Below are positions 45,215 to 55,430 of a stretch of 56,024 nucleotides of DNA, one piece after another. How positions within the stretch are numbered: position 1 is the stretch's first letter; the number at the start of each line of letters is the position of its first letter. The stretch is from Gammaproteobacteria bacterium (GTDB lineage Bacteria > Pseudomonadota > Gammaproteobacteria > Steroidobacterales > XN24). The position numbers and the translations under genes are program-made. The notes under the pieces were generated by a model that worked only from the letters and a program-made list of their open reading frames with translations, searched no databases and was not told the DNA's origin. The stretch spans positions 2,222,248 to 2,278,271 of the forward strand of contig CP070833.1 in the NCBI GenBank assembly GCA_020341735.1, read 5' to 3'.

Positions 45215-46084
45215 TCAGTCCGGGCTGGCCGGGGGCGCACTGGGGAGACGTGCGCGCAGGGTGTAGACGCGACGGCGGTCGGATTTCAGGACGGTGAATT
45301 GGATACCGTCGAGTGATACCGTCTCTCCGCGTCGGGGGAGCCGGCCGAGTTCGCCGATGACGAGCCCACCGATGGTGTCATACTCTTCGTCGCCCAGCCC
45401 CGTGTCGAACTCTTCGTTGAAGTCCTCGATCCTTGCCAACGCCCGCACCGTATAGATGCCGTCCGACTCCTTGGTGAAATAGGCAATCTCATCGGGGTCG
45501 TGCTCATCGCCGATATCGCCCACGATTTGTTCGAGTACATCCTCGATCGTCAACAGTCCGGATACGCCACCATATTCATCGACGACGATGGCCATGTGAT
45601 TGTGGCTTACGCGAAACTCGCGCAGGAGAACATTAAGGCGTTTGCTTTCCGGTATGAATATCGGCGGTCGCAGGACCTCTCGGATATTGAAGCGCCCACT
45701 GGAATTCTCTGCGAAAAACCTGAGCAAATCCTTTGCCAGAAGGATGCCGACGACCTCGTCGCGATCATCACCGATCACAGGAAACCGGGAGTGTCCTGAT
45801 TCGATGATGGCTTCCAGCAGTTCGGAGGGCTCGGCATCTCGATCCAGCACGACCATCTGCGAGCGCGGAATCATGACGTCCCTAACCTGCATCTCCGCGA
45901 CGTCCAGCACGCCCTCGAGCATGGACTCCTCCTCGTCATCGAAGAGATGGTCCCGGCGCGCCTCGCGTAACAGATCGATCAGTTCACCACGATCCTTCGG
46001 ATGCGGGCTGAATCGTCGGATCAAACGGCTCAGCCAGCCGTTTCGGTCATTTGAGGTACTACTCGGAGGTTGGTCGTCGGACAT
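45215..46084 (-). CDS. corC: CorC/YbeX-type CBS-pair transporter-associated protein
   Basis: 289 residues. Two CBS domains (VRDVMIPRSQMVVLD and VLRPPIFIPESKRLNVLLREFR) bind adenine nucleotides, followed by the CorC/HlyC C-terminal domain with GEL-GRLPRRGETVSL. There is no membrane segment, so it is the cytoplasmic YbeX type linked to Mg2+/Co2+ efflux and, in recent work, ribosome metabolism. It is 9 bases from ybeY and 9 bases from lnt. Confidence 0.95.
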   Translation of the reverse strand: MSDDQPPSSTSNDRNGWLSRLIRRFSPHPKDRGELIDLLREARRDHLFDDEEESMLEGVLDVAEMQVRDVMIPRSQMVVLDRDAEPSELLEAIIESGHSRFPVIGDDRDEVVGILLAKDLLRFFAENSSGRFNIREVLRPPIFIPESKRLNVLLREFRVSHNHMAIVVDEYGGVSGLLTIEDVLEQIVGDIGDEHDPDEIAYFTKESDGIYTVRALARIEDFNEEFDTGLGDEEYDTIGGLVIGELGRLPRRGETVSLDGIQFTVLKSDRRRVYTLRARLPSAPPASPD

Positions 46085-46093
46085 CGCGCCTCT

Positions 46094-46585
46094 CTAACGG
46101 ACCGGAGCCTGTGCCGATGTGCTTCCGGGATCCACTGCCACGTATGGATCAGCATACCCGAGACGTCGGAGAATCTGCACCTCCAGATTTTCCATCGCCT
46201 TCGCGTCATCGGTAGTGTTATGGTCATGGCCCAGAAGATGCAGCGTGCCGTGGACGACCATGTGCGCCCAATGTGACTCTACTGGCTTACCCTGCTCCGC
46301 GGCCTCGCGCTCGACGACACTGCGACAGATGACGATATCTCCGATCAGGTCCACAGGCACCTCGGCCGGGATTTCAGCAGGGAATGACAGCACGTTCGTC
46401 GGACCTTGCTTGCCGCGGAATCGCTGATTGAGATCGCCGCTTTCTGTCTCCCCAACCACCCTGATCGACAACTCGGCGTCTTCCCGGAGATCGCCGAGAG
46501 CGGCCCGGGCCCAGGCAACGAATTGCTGCCTCGTGGGCACCGACTCTCCCGGGTCCGCCAACTGCACCTCGACAGTGACCGTCAT
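46094..46585 (-). CDS. ybeY: Endoribonuclease/rRNA maturation factor YbeY
   Basis: 163 residues with the three-His zinc motif in HMVVHGTLHLLGHDH. Other blocks are GDLNQRFRGKQGPTNVLSFPAE and LIGDIVICRSVVEREAAEQ. YbeY matures the 3' end of 16S rRNA and takes part in late 70S quality control. Its ATG overlaps the phoH stop (ATGA). Confidence 0.96.
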   Translation of the reverse strand: MTVTVEVQLADPGESVPTRQQFVAWARAALGDLREDAELSIRVVGETESGDLNQRFRGKQGPTNVLSFPAEIPAEVPVDLIGDIVICRSVVEREAAEQGKPVESHWAHMVVHGTLHLLGHDHNTTDDAKAMENLEVQILRRLGYADPYVAVDPGSTSAQAPVR

Positions 46586-47601
46586 GATCCGCCACCCTCG
46601 TCGCCTGGTGATCCCGTCTCGTCGTAAGCCTCGACGATTCTTTGCACCAGAGGGTGACGCACCACGTCGCGGGACGTGAAAAATGTGAACCCGACGCCGG
46701 GCACCTGGCGCAAGATGTCGGCCGCATGACTCAGTCCGGAACGCCGATTCTCCGGCAGGTCGGTCTGTGTTACGTCTCCGGTCACGACTGCCCGTGACCC
46801 GAAACCGATCCGGGTCAGGAACATCTTCATCTGCTCGCTCGTGGTGTTCTGGGCCTCGTCCAGTATGACGAATGCCTGATTCAGCGTTCTGCCGCGCATA
46901 AAAGCCAGCGGGGCCACCTCGATGATGCTGCGCTCGATGAGACGCCCGACTTTCTCGAACCCGAGCATCTCGTAAAGGGCGTCATACATGGGGCGAAGAT
47001 AAGGGTCGACCTTCTGTGCCATGTCGCCGGGAAGGAAACCGAGACGCTCCCCTGCCTCAACCGCCGGTCGCACCAGGACTATCCTGCGGACGTGCTCTGT
47101 CTCCAGCGCTTCGACCGCAGCACCGACGGCCAGGTACGTCTTGCCTGTGCCCGCGGGCCCGACCCCGAAATTGAGATCCAGTTCCCGGATACGACGCAGG
47201 TACTCAGATTGATTGCGCCCTCGCGGATGGACCCGACGCCGCGGGGTATCCACGTACGAGATCGAGGCCGCATCATCGTTCTCAACCACTGGCTCCATGC
47301 CGCTCTCCTGTACCGCGATGTGCACACGGTCAGGGCTGATGAATTCCTCTGCCGCCAGTTCATACAGGCTGTTGATGATCGCCGCGGCGCCTTCTACGCC
47401 GGTCGCCGGGCCGCTGATGTGAAAGTGGTTACCGCGATTGCCGATCCTCACGGCCAGGCGTTCTTCCAGATGGCGCAGATTCTCGTCGAACTGCCCACAC
47501 AGGTTGGCAAGCCGCTCATTGTCCGGCGGGTCCAGCTGAAGATCGAGGCTGGCCTGATCCCGGTCTTCGAGGATATCTCTATCAGGCGGCACGACTGGCA
47601 T
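46582..47601 (-). CDS. PhoH-like ATPase (YbeZ)
   Basis: 339 residues. An N-terminal KH-like region ([19 protein letters not shown]) precedes a P-loop ATPase with Walker A GPAGTGKT at 148-155 and Walker [12 protein letters not shown]. PhoH acts with YbeY in RNA metabolism. The ATG at 47601 overlaps the miaB 3' end by 20 bases. The usual order miaB-phoH-ybeY-corC-lnt is complete. Confidence 0.95.
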   Translation of the reverse strand: MPVVPPDRDILEDRDQASLDLQLDPPDNERLANLCGQFDENLRHLEERLAVRIGNRGNHFHISGPATGVEGAAAIINSLYELAAEEFISPDRVHIAVQESGMEPVVENDDAASISYVDTPRRRVHPRGRNQSEYLRRIRELDLNFGVGPAGTGKTYLAVGAAVEALETEHVRRIVLVRPAVEAGERLGFLPGDMAQKVDPYLRPMYDALYEMLGFEKVGRLIERSIIEVAPLAFMRGRTLNQAFVILDEAQNTTSEQMKMFLTRIGFGSRAVVTGDVTQTDLPENRRSGLSHAADILRQVPGVGFTFFTSRDVVRHPLVQRIVEAYDETGSPGDEGGGS

Positions 47602-48922
47602 CTGCTATGCGACCCCGCAATGAATTCGGAAGGGCCTCGGTGATGAGTACATCTACGAACTTTCCGATCAGGGAGTCGGGGCCGTCGAAATTCACCCAGC
47701 GCATGTTTTCCGTTCGCCCGGCGAGCTGGCGGATGTCTTTCTTGCTGGGCCGCTCCACAAGCACGCGCTGGCTCGAGCCCATCATGCCCTCGCTGATAGA
47801 CATCGCCTGCTGGGCGATTCTGGCTTGCAGCAGATGCAGGCGCTCCTGCTTCGTCTTGATGGAAACATCGTCCGGCAGGGACGCCGCTGGCGTGCCCGGC
47901 CGCCGGCTGTACACAAAGCTGAATGACTGATCGAAGCCGATCTCGGCGATCAGATTCATGGTGTCCTCGAAGTCGCGCTCAGTCTCCCCGGGGAATCCGA
48001 CAATGAAATCCGATGAGATGCTGATATCCGGGCGAACCGCCCGCAGCTTGCGGATCTTCTGTTTGTACTCCAGGGTCGTATGCCCACGCTTCATCAACGA
48101 AAGAATCCGATCCGAGCCGCTCTGCACCGGCAGATGGAGGAAGCCGGCCAATTCCGGGACGTCGGCATAGGCCGCCACCAGACTGTCGGAGAACTCCACC
48201 GGGTGCGATGTTGTGAACCGAATGCGCTCAACGCCATCTACCGCGGCCACGAACCTGATGAGGTGGCCGAGATCACATTGCGTCCCGTCATGCATGGGCC
48301 CCCGATAAGCATTGACGTTCTGACCCAAGAGCGTGACTTCGCTCACGCCCTGGTCCGCCAGCCTGACAACCTCGGCGAGCACGTCGTCGAATGGCCGGCT
48401 CATTTCCTCGCCGCGCGTGTAGGGAACCACGCAGAAACTGCAATACTTGCTGCAGCCCTCCATGATCGACACGAACGCGCTGGGACCGTCGGCTCGCGGT
48501 GCCGGGAGACGATCGAACTTCTCGATCTCGGGGAACGACACGTCGACGACCGGCAAACCTCGTCCCCGGATCTGGTCGATCATTCCGGGAAGGCGATGTA
48601 GCGTCTGGGGCCCGAACACAAGGTCCACCTGCGGGGCCCGACGGATGACCGCATCGCCCTCCTGGCTGGCCACGCAACCGCCCACGCCAATGACGATGTC
48701 CGGGCGCGCGGCTTTCAGCTGTCTCCAGCGCCCCAACAGTGAGAACACCTTCTCCTGGGCCTTCTCCCGCACGGAGCAGGTGTTGAGCAGCAGCACATCA
48801 GCCTCTTCCGGAGAGGAGGCCACATCCATGCCGTGCGATTCGCGAAGCACGTCCGCCATCTTGGCGGAGTCGTACTCATTCATCTGACAGCCGAAAGTCT
48901 TGATGAACAGTTTTCCGGGCAT
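47582..48922 (-). CDS. miaB: tRNA-2-methylthio-N6-dimethylallyladenosine synthase
   Basis: 446 residues. N-terminal UPF0004 cluster ligands Cys12, Cys49 and Cys83 ([28 protein letters not shown]). Radical SAM motif Cys157, 161, 164 ([18 protein letters not shown]). A C-terminal TRAM domain includes GQRV-like [14 protein letters not shown]. It inserts sulfur and methyl into i6A37 of tRNAs. It is the first gene of the long minus-strand array, 59 bases past the sat-apsK stop. Confidence 0.97.
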   Translation of the reverse strand: MPGKLFIKTFGCQMNEYDSAKMADVLRESHGMDVASSPEEADVLLLNTCSVREKAQEKVFSLLGRWRQLKAARPDIVIGVGGCVASQEGDAVIRRAPQVDLVFGPQTLHRLPGMIDQIRGRGLPVVDVSFPEIEKFDRLPAPRADGPSAFVSIMEGCSKYCSFCVVPYTRGEEMSRPFDDVLAEVVRLADQGVSEVTLLGQNVNAYRGPMHDGTQCDLGHLIRFVAAVDGVERIRFTTSHPVEFSDSLVAAYADVPELAGFLHLPVQSGSDRILSLMKRGHTTLEYKQKIRKLRAVRPDISISSDFIVGFPGETERDFEDTMNLIAEIGFDQSFSFVYSRRPGTPAASLPDDVSIKTKQERLHLLQARIAQQAMSISEGMMGSSQRVLVERPSKKDIRQLAGRTENMRWVNFDGPDSLIGKFVDVLITEALPNSLRGRIADASRAA

Positions 48923-48981
48923 TGATCTCTTTCTTGCCAGACGGATACGTTACTCGTCGCGCCGGGCTTTCTCCACACCCG

Positions 48982-50712
48982 CTAGCGGATGTATCCCAGG
49001 CTTTCGAGCTTGACGATGATCCTGTGGGCCGCCTGGTCGGGCGTAACATCACGCGTGTCGATCACCATTTCGGGCGACTCGGGTGCCTCGTAGGGATCAC
49101 TGATGCCGGTGAACTCCTTGATGATCCCGGCCCGCGCCTTCGCGTATAGACCCTTTCTGTCGCGCTCCTCACAAGTCTCGATCGGCGTGGCCACGTGGAT
49201 CTCGACGAAACCACCGACCGTCTCGATGCTGTCCCGCACAGTACGCCGGGTCGCCGTGTACGGGGCGATGGGTGCGCAGATTGCAATGCCGCCATTCTTG
49301 GAAATCTCGCTTGCGACATAGCCGATCCGCAGTATGTTCAGGTCGCGATGCTCGCGTGAGAATCCCAGTTCGCTGGACAGGTTCTTGCGGACCACATCTC
49401 CGTCGAGCAGCGTGACGCGCCGTCCGCCCAGTTCCATCAGCTTGACCATCAGCGCGTTGGCGATCGTCGACTTGCCGGACCCTGACAAGCCGGTGAAGAA
49501 GATGGTGAATCCCTGATTGTGCCGTGGTGGGTGAGTCTTGCGCAGCTCCTGGATGACGTTCGGATAGGAAAACCAATGCGGGATTTCCAGCCCTTCCTGG
49601 AGCCGACGTCGGAACTCGGTCCCGGAGATGTTGAGTACGCTCTCGCCCTCACGGGTCTCATCCACGGGCACGTACTGAGCGCGATCCTCGACGTAGACCA
49701 CCATCTGGAAAGGCACCATCTCGATGCCGATCTCGTCTTTGTACTCCTTCATCATCTCCTGGGCGTCGTAGGGTCCGTAGAAGTCATTACCCTGACTGTC
49801 CTTACCGGGACCCGCATGATCACGGCCGACGATGAAGTGAGTGCAACCGTGGTTCTTGCGAATCAGCGCGTGCCACAGAGCTTCGCGCGGGCCGGCCATG
49901 CGCATGGCCAACGGCAGCAGGCTCAGGGCTGTCGTCTGTTCGGGATAGTGTTCCAGCAGGTGCTCGTAGCAACGCACCCGGGTGAAGTGGTCCACGTCAC
50001 CGGGCTTGGTCATTCCAACGACCGGCTGGATCAGCAGATTGGCCTCTACCTCGCGAGCCGCGCGGAATGTCAGCTCCTGATGGGCCCGGTGCATGGGATT
50101 TCGCGTCTGAAAGGCGACGATCTTGCGCCAGCCCAGTTTCGCGAAGCGTTGCCGCAACTCTGACGGAGTGTCCCGAAGGTGACGGAAATCATAGTGTATC
50201 GGTGACTCGACCCCGCGCAGGCTCCCGCCGACGTAGACAGGGTGGGCCTGATGCATCAGGTAATGGACGCCGGGATGGGTCACGTCTTCGGTACCGAACA
50301 CGCCGCGGGCCTCGAGCGCCTTGTCCGGCGTCCACACGTCTTCCACCGACAGGGTGGCGATCAGCACGCCTTCCTGGTCGCGCAGCGCAATTTCCTGCCC
50401 CGCTGAGAGAGTCTCGGCAAATGCTTCTGAAACGTCGAGGGTGACAGGCATAGGCCATAGCGTGCCGTCCGCCAGTCGCATCGATTCGACGACCCGGTCG
50501 TAATCTGTCTGCGTCAGGAAGCCGGTGAGCGGCGAGAATGCGCCGTTCAACAACAGCTCGATGTCGCACAGCTGCCGGGGCGTCAGGTCCCAGGACGGCA
50601 GATCCCGGGCCTTGGCGCGCTCCAGCTCCGTCTCTTCCGGCGGCAGGTACAAGTCGACGAGCAGCCCCCCGTGGGGCCTGATCAGTTCCTGCGTGATCTC
50701 TCTGGTTTGCAT
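48982..50712 (-). CDS. Bifunctional sulfate adenylyltransferase/adenylylsulfate kinase
   Basis: 576 residues. Residues about 1-380 are a monomeric-type ATP sulfurylase with QTRNPMHRAH (202-211) and GRDHAGPG (296-303). Residues about 395-576 are APS kinase with the P-loop GLSGSGKS (408-415), LDGDVVRKNLSSELGFS and the substrate loop FVEIHVATPIETCEERDRKGLYAKARAG. Sulfate is activated to APS and then to PAPS. No CysDN and no sulfite-forming genes are nearby. The ATG at 50712 has GGAG 6 bases upstream. Just ahead of it is the terminator of ssb. Confidence 0.94.
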   Translation of the reverse strand: MQTREITQELIRPHGGLLVDLYLPPEETELERAKARDLPSWDLTPRQLCDIELLLNGAFSPLTGFLTQTDYDRVVESMRLADGTLWPMPVTLDVSEAFAETLSAGQEIALRDQEGVLIATLSVEDVWTPDKALEARGVFGTEDVTHPGVHYLMHQAHPVYVGGSLRGVESPIHYDFRHLRDTPSELRQRFAKLGWRKIVAFQTRNPMHRAHQELTFRAAREVEANLLIQPVVGMTKPGDVDHFTRVRCYEHLLEHYPEQTTALSLLPLAMRMAGPREALWHALIRKNHGCTHFIVGRDHAGPGKDSQGNDFYGPYDAQEMMKEYKDEIGIEMVPFQMVVYVEDRAQYVPVDETREGESVLNISGTEFRRRLQEGLEIPHWFSYPNVIQELRKTHPPRHNQGFTIFFTGLSGSGKSTIANALMVKLMELGGRRVTLLDGDVVRKNLSSELGFSREHRDLNILRIGYVASEISKNGGIAICAPIAPYTATRRTVRDSIETVGGFVEIHVATPIETCEERDRKGLYAKARAGIIKEFTGISDPYEAPESPEMVIDTRDVTPDQAAHRIIVKLESLGYIR

Positions 50713-50729
50713 GACAAACTCCAAATATC

Positions 50730-50762
50730 AAAAGCCGTGGCCCGGCAGTCCCGAGTCACGGC
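50730..50762 (-). terminator. Rho-independent terminator of ssb
   Basis: On the minus strand, GCCGTG pairs with CACGGC, extended inward by CTCGG/CCGGG after one mismatch, with a 5-base loop and TTTT directly after the stem. It lies between the ssb stop and the sat-apsK start. Confidence 0.75.
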
Positions 50763-50789
50763 GAGTTCTTGAGAATTCTCTCGTGGGCG

Positions 50790-51230
50790 CTAGAAGGGGA
50801 TGTCGTCGTCCAGCACGGGCTCCGGTGCCGCCTGTTGCTTCGGTGCGCTGGAACCCCGGGACCCGCCGCCCATCGCCGGCGCACCGGCGCCCGGCCGGCC
50901 ACCGAGCATCTGCATTTCGTTGGCAACGATCTCGGTGGTATAGCGGTCCTGGCCGGACTGGTCCTGCCACTTGTCAGTCCGGAGGCTGCCCTCGACGTAC
51001 ACCTGTGAACCCTTCTTCAGATACTCGCCGGCGATTTCCGCCAAACGTCCGAAGAAAACCACGCGGTGCCATTCGGTGCGCTCCTGCCGCTCGCCGCTCT
51101 GCTTGTCTTTCCAAGACTCGGAGGTAGCAATACGAATCTTCGTTATCGCGCTGCCACTGGGCGTATAGCGGGTCTCAGGATCCGCACCCAGATTGCCGAC
51201 GAGGATGACTTTGTTGATACCGCGAGCCAT
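50790..51230 (-). CDS. ssb: Single-stranded DNA-binding protein
   Basis: 146 residues. The OB fold begins [56 protein letters not shown] follows. The Gly/Pro/Gln-rich linker ends in the conserved DDDIPF tail that recruits partner proteins. It is shorter than E. coli SSB (178), mostly in the linker. The ATG at 51230 has AGGAG with 5-base spacing; the longer frame to 51311 is leader. It diverges from uvrA, a common layout. Confidence 0.96.
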   Translation of the reverse strand: MARGINKVILVGNLGADPETRYTPSGSAITKIRIATSESWKDKQSGERQERTEWHRVVFFGRLAEIAGEYLKKGSQVYVEGSLRTDKWQDQSGQDRYTTEIVANEMQMLGGRPGAGAPAMGGGSRGSSAPKQQAAPEPVLDDDIPF

Positions 51231-51272
51231 GGTAGCTCCTGCACATTGAGTTGGCTGAAAGTTAAGCGTTCC

Positions 51273-51278
51273 ATTGTA
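51273..51278 (-). promoter_or_regulatory. Candidate -10 of ssb
   Basis: TACAAT on the minus strand, about 42 bases upstream of the ssb ATG. No good -35 was found, so this is a weak call. A 7-bp inverted repeat (CCTCGGG at 51279-51285 and CCCGAGG at 51302-51308) lies immediately upstream, where an operator could sit. Confidence 0.35.
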
Positions 51279-51407
51279 CCTCGGGAACCCTGAAAACTCA
51301 CCCCGAGGCACCGGAAATCAGCCCTTGTATCCTCCCGCATCCATGGCTTTGGCTAGGCCGAATCATTGGGGGTATAGTTAGGGATTACGCTCGAGACGGC
51401 GATAGGC

Positions 51408-54269
51408 ATGGATTCAATCCGCATTCGGGGCGCCCGCACCCATAACCTGCAGAATGTCGACCTGGATCTTCCCAGGGACAAGCTCATCGTCATTACAGGG
51501 TTGTCCGGCTCGGGGAAGTCCTCGCTGGCGTTCGACACCGTCTACGCGGAGGGTCAGCGCCGCTACGTCGAATCCCTCTCGGCCTACGCACGACAGTTCC
51601 TGTCGATGATGGAGAAGCCGGACGTAGACGCTATCGAAGGCCTGTCTCCGGCGATTTCAATCGAGCAGAAATCCACTTCGCACAACCCGCGATCCACCGT
51701 GGGAACAGTCACGGAGATCTATGACTATCTCCGTCTCCTGTTCGCTCGCGCTGGCACACCACGCTGCCCCACTCATCACGAGGAACTCGAGGCCCAGACG
51801 GTCAGCCAGATGGTGGACCAGGCGCTAGCGCTACCGGAGGGCACCCGCCTCATGCTGCTCGCGCCGGTTGTCCGCAACCGCAAGGGCGAGCACCACAACC
51901 TGATCGCCGAACTGCGCACCCAGGGCTTCATCCGGGCGCGTATCGACGGCGAGGTCTATGAACTGGACGATCCTCCGGATCTCGATCTTCACCGCAAGCA
52001 CTCAATCGAAGCCGTGGTGGACCGGTTCCGGGTGCGCGAAGACATGGCACTGCGGCTCGCCGAGTCGTTCGAGACCGCGCTGCGTCTGGCCGACGGCATC
52101 GCCACAATCGCCTTCATGGACGATCCGGACAAAGAGGAATTGCTGTTCTCCGATCAGTTCGCCTGTCCGGTCTGCGGATACAGCATCCCGGAACTCGAAC
52201 CGCGGATGTTTTCGTTCAACAATCCGGCAGGGGCCTGTCACACCTGTGACGGCCTGGGCGTGCAGCAGTTCTTCGACCCTGGACGCGTCGCGTCACAACA
52301 ACATCTGAGTCTTGCCGGAGGCGCCATTCGCGGCTGGGACCGGCGAAATACCTACTATTTCCAGCTCATCCAGTGCCTGGCTGAACATTACGGGTTCGAC
52401 ATAGAAAAGCCTTTCCAGGAGCTGTCCAAATCCCTGCGCCAGAAGATCTTGTACGGGAGCGGGGACGAGATTATCGAATTCGCCTATCTCGACGGCCGCG
52501 GCGGGACCATGAAACGCAAGCATCGCTTCGAGGGGATTATCCCCAACATGGAGCGCCGCTACCGCGAGACGGAGTCCAACACGGTCCGTGAGGAACTCGC
52601 CAAATATCTGAGCATGCAGCCCTGCCCCAAGTGCAACGGCACGCGTCTGAACGAGGGCGCTCGGAACGTATTCATCGACGAACTCAGCGTGCCGGAGATC
52701 ACGTCGATGTCCGTCGGTCGGGCACGAACATTTTTTATCGAACTCTCACTGCCGGGCTGGCGTGGCGAGATCGCCAACAAGATAGTCAAGGAGATCGGCG
52801 ATCGCCTGAAATTCCTGGTGGACGTCGGACTCGACTACCTGTCTCTGGATCGGAGCGCCGAGACCCTGTCGGGTGGCGAAGCCCAGCGAATCCGCCTGGC
52901 CAGCCAGATTGGATCGGGTCTCGTGGGCGTAATGTACATCCTGGACGAACCGTCGATCGGACTGCACCAACGGGACAATCGCAGGCTGCTGAATACGCTG
53001 CTCCACCTCCGCGACCTCGGCAACACGGTGATCGTCGTCGAGCATGATGAGGAGGCTATCGATACCGCCGATCACGTGATCGACATCGGGCCCGGTGCGG
53101 GCGTGCACGGCGGCCGGATCGTGGCTCAGGGAACACCCGCCGACGTTAAGGCGGACGCCTCTTCGCTGACCGGCCAGTATCTTTCAGGGCGTCGCCGCAT
53201 CGACCTGCCGTCCGAGCGTACGCCACGGGATAACGACCGCCAGATCCTGATCCGCGGCGCCCGCGGCAACAATCTCTCGAATCTCGATGTCGAGATACCG
53301 CTCGGCCTCATGACCTGTGTCACCGGTGTTTCCGGTTCCGGGAAATCGACTCTCATAAATGACACGCTCTATATGGCGGCGGCCGCCGAGCTTAACGGCG
53401 CGGCCACGTCGCCGGCGTCACACGACGGTGTCGACGGCCTGAACCGGGTAGACAAGGTCATCGACATCAGCCAGAGCCCGATCGGCCGAACCCCGCGGTC
53501 AAACCCAGCCACTTACAGCGGGCTTTTTACGCCGATTCGCGAGCTGTTCTCAGGCACACCCGAGGCGCGCAGCCGGGGTTACAAGCCGGGCCGATTCAGT
53601 TTCAACGTCAAGGGCGGACGCTGCGAGGCTTGCCAGGGCGATGGCGTCATCAAGGTCGAGATGCATTTCCTGCCGGACGTCTACGTTTCCTGCGATGTGT
53701 GCAGGGGCCAGCGTTACAACCGCGAGACCCTGGAGATCCGGTACAAGGGATGTAACATCCACGAAGTGCTGGACATGACTGTGGAAGACGCGCTGGAATT
53801 TTTCGCCAACGTGCCGGTCATCAAACGCAAGTTGCAGACACTTATGGACGTGGGTCTGGCCTATGTACGTCTGGGCCAGAACGCCACGACCCTGTCGGGC
53901 GGCGAGGCCCAGCGCGTCAAACTGGCGAAAGAGCTGTCCAAACGCGATACCGGGAAGACCCTATACATTCTCGATGAGCCGACGACCGGTCTGCATTTTC
54001 ACGATATCGCCCAGCTATTGCACGTACTCCACCGGTTGCGTGATCACGGCAACACGATCGTCGTCATCGAACACAACCTGGACGTCATCAAGACAGCAGA
54101 CTGGATCATCGACCTTGGCCCGGAGGGCGGGGACGGAGGTGGTCGCGTAGTGGCGGAGGGAACGCCGGAGTACGTGGCCTCCCGGACCGACTCCTATACG
54201 GGACAATTCATTGCCAGGCTGCTGGAGCGGGACAACCCCGAACACAGCTCCGAACGCCGTCGGGCCTGA
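51408..54269 (+). CDS. uvrA: Excinuclease ABC subunit A
   Basis: 953 residues. Two ABC modules: the first has Walker [14 protein letters not shown] near residue 31, the second has [16 protein letters not shown]. Signature loops [18 protein letters not shown] and [19 protein letters not shown] are intact. Zinc fingers are CPVCG with CHTCDGLG, and CEACQGDG with CDVCRGQR. UvrA dimers find bulky lesions for nucleotide excision repair. A possible promoter is TTGGCT (51349-51354) and TATAGT (51373-51378) with 18-base spacing. No LexA box of the CTGT-N8-ACAG form was found upstream. Confidence 0.98.
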   Translation: MDSIRIRGARTHNLQNVDLDLPRDKLIVITGLSGSGKSSLAFDTVYAEGQRRYVESLSAYARQFLSMMEKPDVDAIEGLSPAISIEQKSTSHNPRSTVGTVTEIYDYLRLLFARAGTPRCPTHHEELEAQTVSQMVDQALALPEGTRLMLLAPVVRNRKGEHHNLIAELRTQGFIRARIDGEVYELDDPPDLDLHRKHSIEAVVDRFRVREDMALRLAESFETALRLADGIATIAFMDDPDKEELLFSDQFACPVCGYSIPELEPRMFSFNNPAGACHTCDGLGVQQFFDPGRVASQQHLSLAGGAIRGWDRRNTYYFQLIQCLAEHYGFDIEKPFQELSKSLRQKILYGSGDEIIEFAYLDGRGGTMKRKHRFEGIIPNMERRYRETESNTVREELAKYLSMQPCPKCNGTRLNEGARNVFIDELSVPEITSMSVGRARTFFIELSLPGWRGEIANKIVKEIGDRLKFLVDVGLDYLSLDRSAETLSGGEAQRIRLASQIGSGLVGVMYILDEPSIGLHQRDNRRLLNTLLHLRDLGNTVIVVEHDEEAIDTADHVIDIGPGAGVHGGRIVAQGTPADVKADASSLTGQYLSGRRRIDLPSERTPRDNDRQILIRGARGNNLSNLDVEIPLGLMTCVTGVSGSGKSTLINDTLYMAAAAELNGAATSPASHDGVDGLNRVDKVIDISQSPIGRTPRSNPATYSGLFTPIRELFSGTPEARSRGYKPGRFSFNVKGGRCEACQGDGVIKVEMHFLPDVYVSCDVCRGQRYNRETLEIRYKGCNIHEVLDMTVEDALEFFANVPVIKRKLQTLMDVGLAYVRLGQNATTLSGGEAQRVKLAKELSKRDTGKTLYILDEPTTGLHFHDIAQLLHVLHRLRDHGNTIVVIEHNLDVIKTADWIIDLGPEGGDGGGRVVAEGTPEYVASRTDSYTGQFIARLLERDNPEHSSERRRA

Positions 54270-54316
54270 CTGATATCTGCGGCCGGAGGTAATTGTTACC
54301 GTGGGGAGAACGTGGC

Positions 54317-54718
54317 ATGGCTGATCTCGCCCTAGCGATCGTCGCCGGCACTGTCGGAGCAATGGTTTTCTTTGGAGCAATAGTCGCCCCGACTGCCTTC
54401 GGGACCCTTGGCGAACAGCAGGCAGGCCCGTTCATCCGGGCGCTGTTCCCGAGATACTATCTGCTGTTTTCCGCCACCAGTTTCGCGGCCTGCGCCGCAG
54501 CACTGATCGCGGGCGGACTGATCTCGGCCATGCTGCTCGGGCTCGCGGGCACCGGTTTCGTCTACGCCCGCTCGCGGCTGATGCCCGCTATCAATCAGGC
54601 ACGGGACCATGGATCGACCCGCACATTCGAGCGACTGCACAGAAGATCCGTGCGTCTGAACATGGCTCAACTGGCGGGGTTGCTGGTCGCCGCCGTGAGC
54701 ATAGCGCTCGGCCTCTAG
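54317..54718 (+). CDS. DUF4149/TMEM205-like small membrane protein
   Basis: 133 residues with four membrane helices. An early segment FFGAIVAPTAFGTLGEQQAGPFIRALFPRYY is typical of this group: a conserved small-residue helix and a GPF-type motif. The later RRSVRLNMAQL also fits. Its function is unknown. The ATG at 54317 has GGGGAGA upstream; the longer frame from 54293 lacks a site. It follows uvrA by 47 bases in the same direction. Confidence 0.78.
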   Translation: MADLALAIVAGTVGAMVFFGAIVAPTAFGTLGEQQAGPFIRALFPRYYLLFSATSFAACAAALIAGGLISAMLLGLAGTGFVYARSRLMPAINQARDHGSTRTFERLHRRSVRLNMAQLAGLLVAAVSIALGL

Positions 54719-54753
54719 GCATCGCGGACCGCCGGCAGCGTCCGGCAGCCGGT

Positions 54754-55323
54754 TCAGTGCCGTGCAGGGGAGTCCGTGCTCGTTATGAAGCGCGCCAGGA
54801 CCAGACCTGCCAGCGACCAGGCCACGACGTTGTACACGCCATCAACGAGCTGGAAGGCCAGCGGCATCCGCCACCAGATGACCGCACCCAGATCGACGAA
54901 CACAGCCATCGTCAGACCCATGAGCGTGACGAACCCGACGCGGGCGCCGTACCCTTCCAGCGCGGGCGCGACAAGCACCAGAAGCAGACCGATCAGTAAA
55001 CACACGACCCACTCGTGCACGAACCCGAAGATGAAGGTGCTGGCACCCATGGGCGCCCCCGGGCTCTGGGTGATGTTGATCATCGCGACCGGGCCCGCCT
55101 CGTGAAGGCGCGTATAGAGCTCGGCGTCCTCGGCGTAGAGGTCGATGCCGGGGATCCAGTAGAGCCCGGTCTCCGGGAACGTCTGCCGCAGGATCGCCTG
55201 CACGGCGGCATCGTCACCGACATCCCGGGCGCCCGCGCTCAGGACAGGACTGCTCCAGTAGACCGCGCCAAATATGAACATGGCGACCGCGGCCAGAAAG
55301 CTGCCGGTAATCAAATTCTTCAT
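54754..55323 (-). CDS. Uncharacterised membrane protein, 189 residues
   Basis: I do not recognise a named family. An N-terminal helix (LITGSFLAAVAMFIFGAVYW) is followed by a periplasmic-looking loop of about 65 residues with FPETGLYWIPG, then three or four membrane helices including FVHEWVVCLLIGLLLVLVAP and a late GAVIWWRMP. The loop between helices 1 and 2 is acidic. It starts with an ATG at 55323 after a G-rich stretch that is a weak ribosome-binding site. It converges on the DUF4149 gene. Confidence 0.65.
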   Translation of the reverse strand: MKNLITGSFLAAVAMFIFGAVYWSSPVLSAGARDVGDDAAVQAILRQTFPETGLYWIPGIDLYAEDAELYTRLHEAGPVAMINITQSPGAPMGASTFIFGFVHEWVVCLLIGLLLVLVAPALEGYGARVGFVTLMGLTMAVFVDLGAVIWWRMPLAFQLVDGVYNVVAWSLAGLVLARFITSTDSPARH

Positions 55324-55430
55324 GGACCCACCCCCAAGCGGTTTGACTCACCGGACGGTGGCCCGACCGGAGTGAGCCCGAGTTTATCCGCTAAACCAGC
55401 CAGCCGCCGCCCACCGCGCCTGACCTGGCG

